Below, one piece after another: positions 14,402 to 15,785 of a stretch of 15,785 nucleotides of DNA. The stretch is taken from contig CAJTSY010000090.1 in NCBI GenBank assembly GCA_910578995.1, positions 1-15,785 on the forward strand, in the 5' to 3' direction. A program made the position numbers and the translations under genes. Source of the DNA: an uncultured Acetatifactor sp. GTDB taxonomy: Bacteria > Bacillota > Clostridia > Lachnospirales > Lachnospiraceae. The notes under the pieces are model-generated. The model was not told the DNA's origin, made no database searches, and saw nothing but the letters and a program-made list of their open reading frames with translations. Positions within the stretch are counted from its first letter, which is position 1, and every line of letters starts with the position of its first letter.

Positions 14402-14433
14402 GGTAAATCGCCGGCAATAAGGATGAAAAGTGT

Positions 14434-14478
14434 AAAAGGACTGCCGTGGAAAAGAGATATCCACAGTCGGTCCTTTTT
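14434..14478 (+). terminator. Intrinsic terminator after the EF-hand gene
   Basis: AAAAGGAC (14434-14441) pairs with GTCCTTTT (to 14477), with an inner GTGGA/TCCAC helix, and the stem ends in TTTTTGC. It is about 33 bases after the stop codon. Confidence 0.8.
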
Positions 14479-14657
14479 GCGTGCCCTCTTTTACTTTCTG
14501 TAAATATCTGCATAATTTTTTTCCAATGGGACAAACTGATAGCAGGCTAATAGAAAGAAGGATAAACAGCCTGTCCGTTACCGACAGGATTGACGTTTAG
14601 CCAATATTTTATAACCGACATTTGGAAAAGAAAGAAATGAAGGAAGGGTAAGCATCT
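14479..14657. other. Leader of the M23-like gene
   Basis: No gene is visible. CCTGTC (14571-14576) can pair with GACAGG (14584-14589) across a 7-nt loop. TTGACG at 14590 resembles a -35, but no -10 sits at a suitable distance. Because the downstream gene resembles a sporulation protein, a forespore sigma factor promoter was looked for and none was convincing. Confidence 0.35.
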
Positions 14658-15695
14658 ATGAGAAGAAACAGAAGGAATAATGTAAAAAAGGAACGGATCA
14701 TTATGATCGCATCTTCTGCGTTTGTGCTTTCTGCACTGACCATGACGGGAATTTACATGAAGTCGAATAATGAATCGGAGCAGGATGACGGCTATATGCT
14801 TGACTTTACGGCACTGGAGGAGGATGTGCAGAATAAGGCACAGGAGATCGCCGGTAATGACCAGGCCGAAAGCGCTGTGGATAATGCCGGAAATGATTTT
14901 ACCGGCGAACTGGCAGGCCTGACCGGCAGCCCGGACGACGATCTGGATTACCTGCCCATGGAGGTGGGATCCGGGCAGGTGTCCATCCCCGGCCTGACGG
15001 ACGGCATTCTGGATGAGCCGGTTCTGGGGGATGCGGGTCCGGGTTCAGCAGGGGACATGGCCGCGGCGGAGGATGTGATTCTTCCTGCAGGAGATACTCC
15101 GGGGGCGGCGGATCTCTCCTTGGGAAATACTGGGGCAGTAGAACAGGCAGATCCCGTGGAAGAGGAAATCCCGGCAGAGGAGGCGGATGGTGAGCAGGAG
15201 TCTGATTCCCACAGCGGGGAGAACCAGGAGCAGCCCTCGGAGGATTCCAACCAGGAAGAACCTGCGGCGCAGACCATGCACTTTACGGAAACCGAGGGGC
15301 TGCTGCGTCCTGTGAGCGGGGAGGTTCTGATTCCCTTCAGTATGGACAGCAGCGTGTATTTCTCCACACTGGACCAGTTTAAATACAATCCGGCCATGAT
15401 GATCGGCGCGGAGCAGGGGGCGGGGGTGTCCGCCTGTGCGGAAGGTGTGGTAGTCGCGATTTTTGAGGACGAGGAAATCGGCCATGCCGTTACCATGGAT
15501 CTGGGAGACGGTTACCAGATCACTTATGGACAGCTCTCCGATATCAATGTGGGCATGAATTCCCATGTGGAGCCCGGACAGACCATTGCATCCGTGGCGG
15601 CTCCCACCAAGTATTACAGCGTGGAGGGGAGTAACCTGTATCTGAAGCTCACTTCCAACGGGACGCCGGTCAATCCGGAAGCGCTTTTCCGCTGA
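14658..15695 (+). CDS. Membrane-anchored degenerate M23/LytM protein (SpoIIQ-like)
   Basis: 345 residues. A basic start (RRNRRNNVKK) precedes one membrane helix at about 14-34, so the rest should lie outside the cytoplasm or in the intermembrane space of a sporangium. Residues 40-212 are a Glu/Asp/Gly/Pro-rich, probably disordered linker. Residues 216-345 have the LytM/M23 fold pattern (LLRPVSGEV, GVSACAEGVVVAIFEDE, VTMDLGDGYQITYGQL, VEPGQTIASVAAPTKYYSVE, NGTPVNPEALF). The zinc ligands are gone: the H-x-x-x-D site aligns with N244...M248, and H-x-H aligns with N-L-Y in SNLYLKL. It is therefore probably a structural or binding protein, like SpoIIQ, not a peptidase. AGGAAGG lies 10 bases before ATG. 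No sporulation neighbour is visible in the window to confirm the role. Confidence 0.8.
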   Translation: MRRNRRNNVKKERIIMIASSAFVLSALTMTGIYMKSNNESEQDDGYMLDFTALEEDVQNKAQEIAGNDQAESAVDNAGNDFTGELAGLTGSPDDDLDYLPMEVGSGQVSIPGLTDGILDEPVLGDAGPGSAGDMAAAEDVILPAGDTPGAADLSLGNTGAVEQADPVEEEIPAEEADGEQESDSHSGENQEQPSEDSNQEEPAAQTMHFTETEGLLRPVSGEVLIPFSMDSSVYFSTLDQFKYNPAMMIGAEQGAGVSACAEGVVVAIFEDEEIGHAVTMDLGDGYQITYGQLSDINVGMNSHVEPGQTIASVAAPTKYYSVEGSNLYLKLTSNGTPVNPEALFR

Positions 15696-15714
15696 GTGCG
15701 GCGGCGCTTCCCGG
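15675..15714 (+). other. Stem overlapping the stop codon of the M23-like gene
   Basis: CCGGAAGCGC (15675-15684) pairs with GCGCTTCCCGG (15704-15714) with one bulged C, enclosing CCGC/GCGG. It spans the TGA. No T-run follows, so it may limit 3' decay or act as a weak terminator. The remaining 70 bases to the window end hold no gene I can support. Confidence 0.35.
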
Positions 15715-15785
15715 AGCCGGACGCTGTTAAGTCAGGGCCCGGGAGTTCCGGAACTGAGCTTTGCCAGGGGCTTTCAGAGGGACGG

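Noticed and set aside
14490..14530. CATAATTT near 14511 considered as a forespore sigma-G -10 element for the M23-like gene.
   Set aside because: No matching -35 at a suitable distance, and it lies about 140 bases from the start codon.

Overview
The window looks like a chromosomal segment of an anaerobic, spore-forming clostridium, most likely a Lachnospiraceae member. This is inferred from moderate-to-high GC coding sequence, strong AGGAG-type ribosome sites, a T-box leader on ileS, a eukaryote-like (type 2) IleRS, a degenerate M23/LytM membrane protein of SpoIIQ type, and the general protein sequence style. Taxonomy was not tested by any search.

Layout. (1) 1-730: two tandem copies of a small KTSC-like gene; the 3' flank is duplicated as well, and copy 2 is followed by a 21-bp near-perfect palindrome. 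(2) 862-1950, minus strand: a small two-helix membrane protein gene with a good ribosome site, and upstream of it a decayed coding region (frameshifted remnant with a Glu/Gln/Lys/Ala coiled-coil repeat). The decayed frame stops inside the ileS promoter. (3) 1926-5853: consensus sigma-A promoter, an unusually long Ile-specific T-box leader (AUC specifier, UGGU bulge, intrinsic terminator), a 28-nt tandem repeat, then ileS. (4) 6039-8665: extended -10 promoter and glgP, a glycogen/maltodextrin phosphorylase. (5) 8756-12782: a lipoprotein metallophosphoesterase, then a palindromic intergenic element with 25-bp direct repeats, then an aconitase-family hydratase (YbhJ-like) and an SseB-domain protein, probably in one transcription unit, ending in an intrinsic terminator. 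(6) 12895-14478: a 430-nt gene-free stretch that carries a second strong terminator and several hairpins (candidate structured leader), followed by a protein with an EF-hand module of the kind found in large exoproteins. (7) 14658-15695: a membrane-anchored, catalytically degenerate M23 protein.

Most genes are housekeeping and do not form one obvious pathway. ileS is controlled by uncharged tRNA-Ile through its T-box. glgP degrades storage glucan under its own promoter. The hydratase and SseB genes sit together. No CRISPR array, prophage, integrase, transposase, tRNA or rRNA was seen. The unusual material is mostly non-coding: the enlarged T-box leader, the 28-nt repeats before ileS, the palindrome between the phosphoesterase and hydratase genes, and the structured leader before the EF-hand gene.
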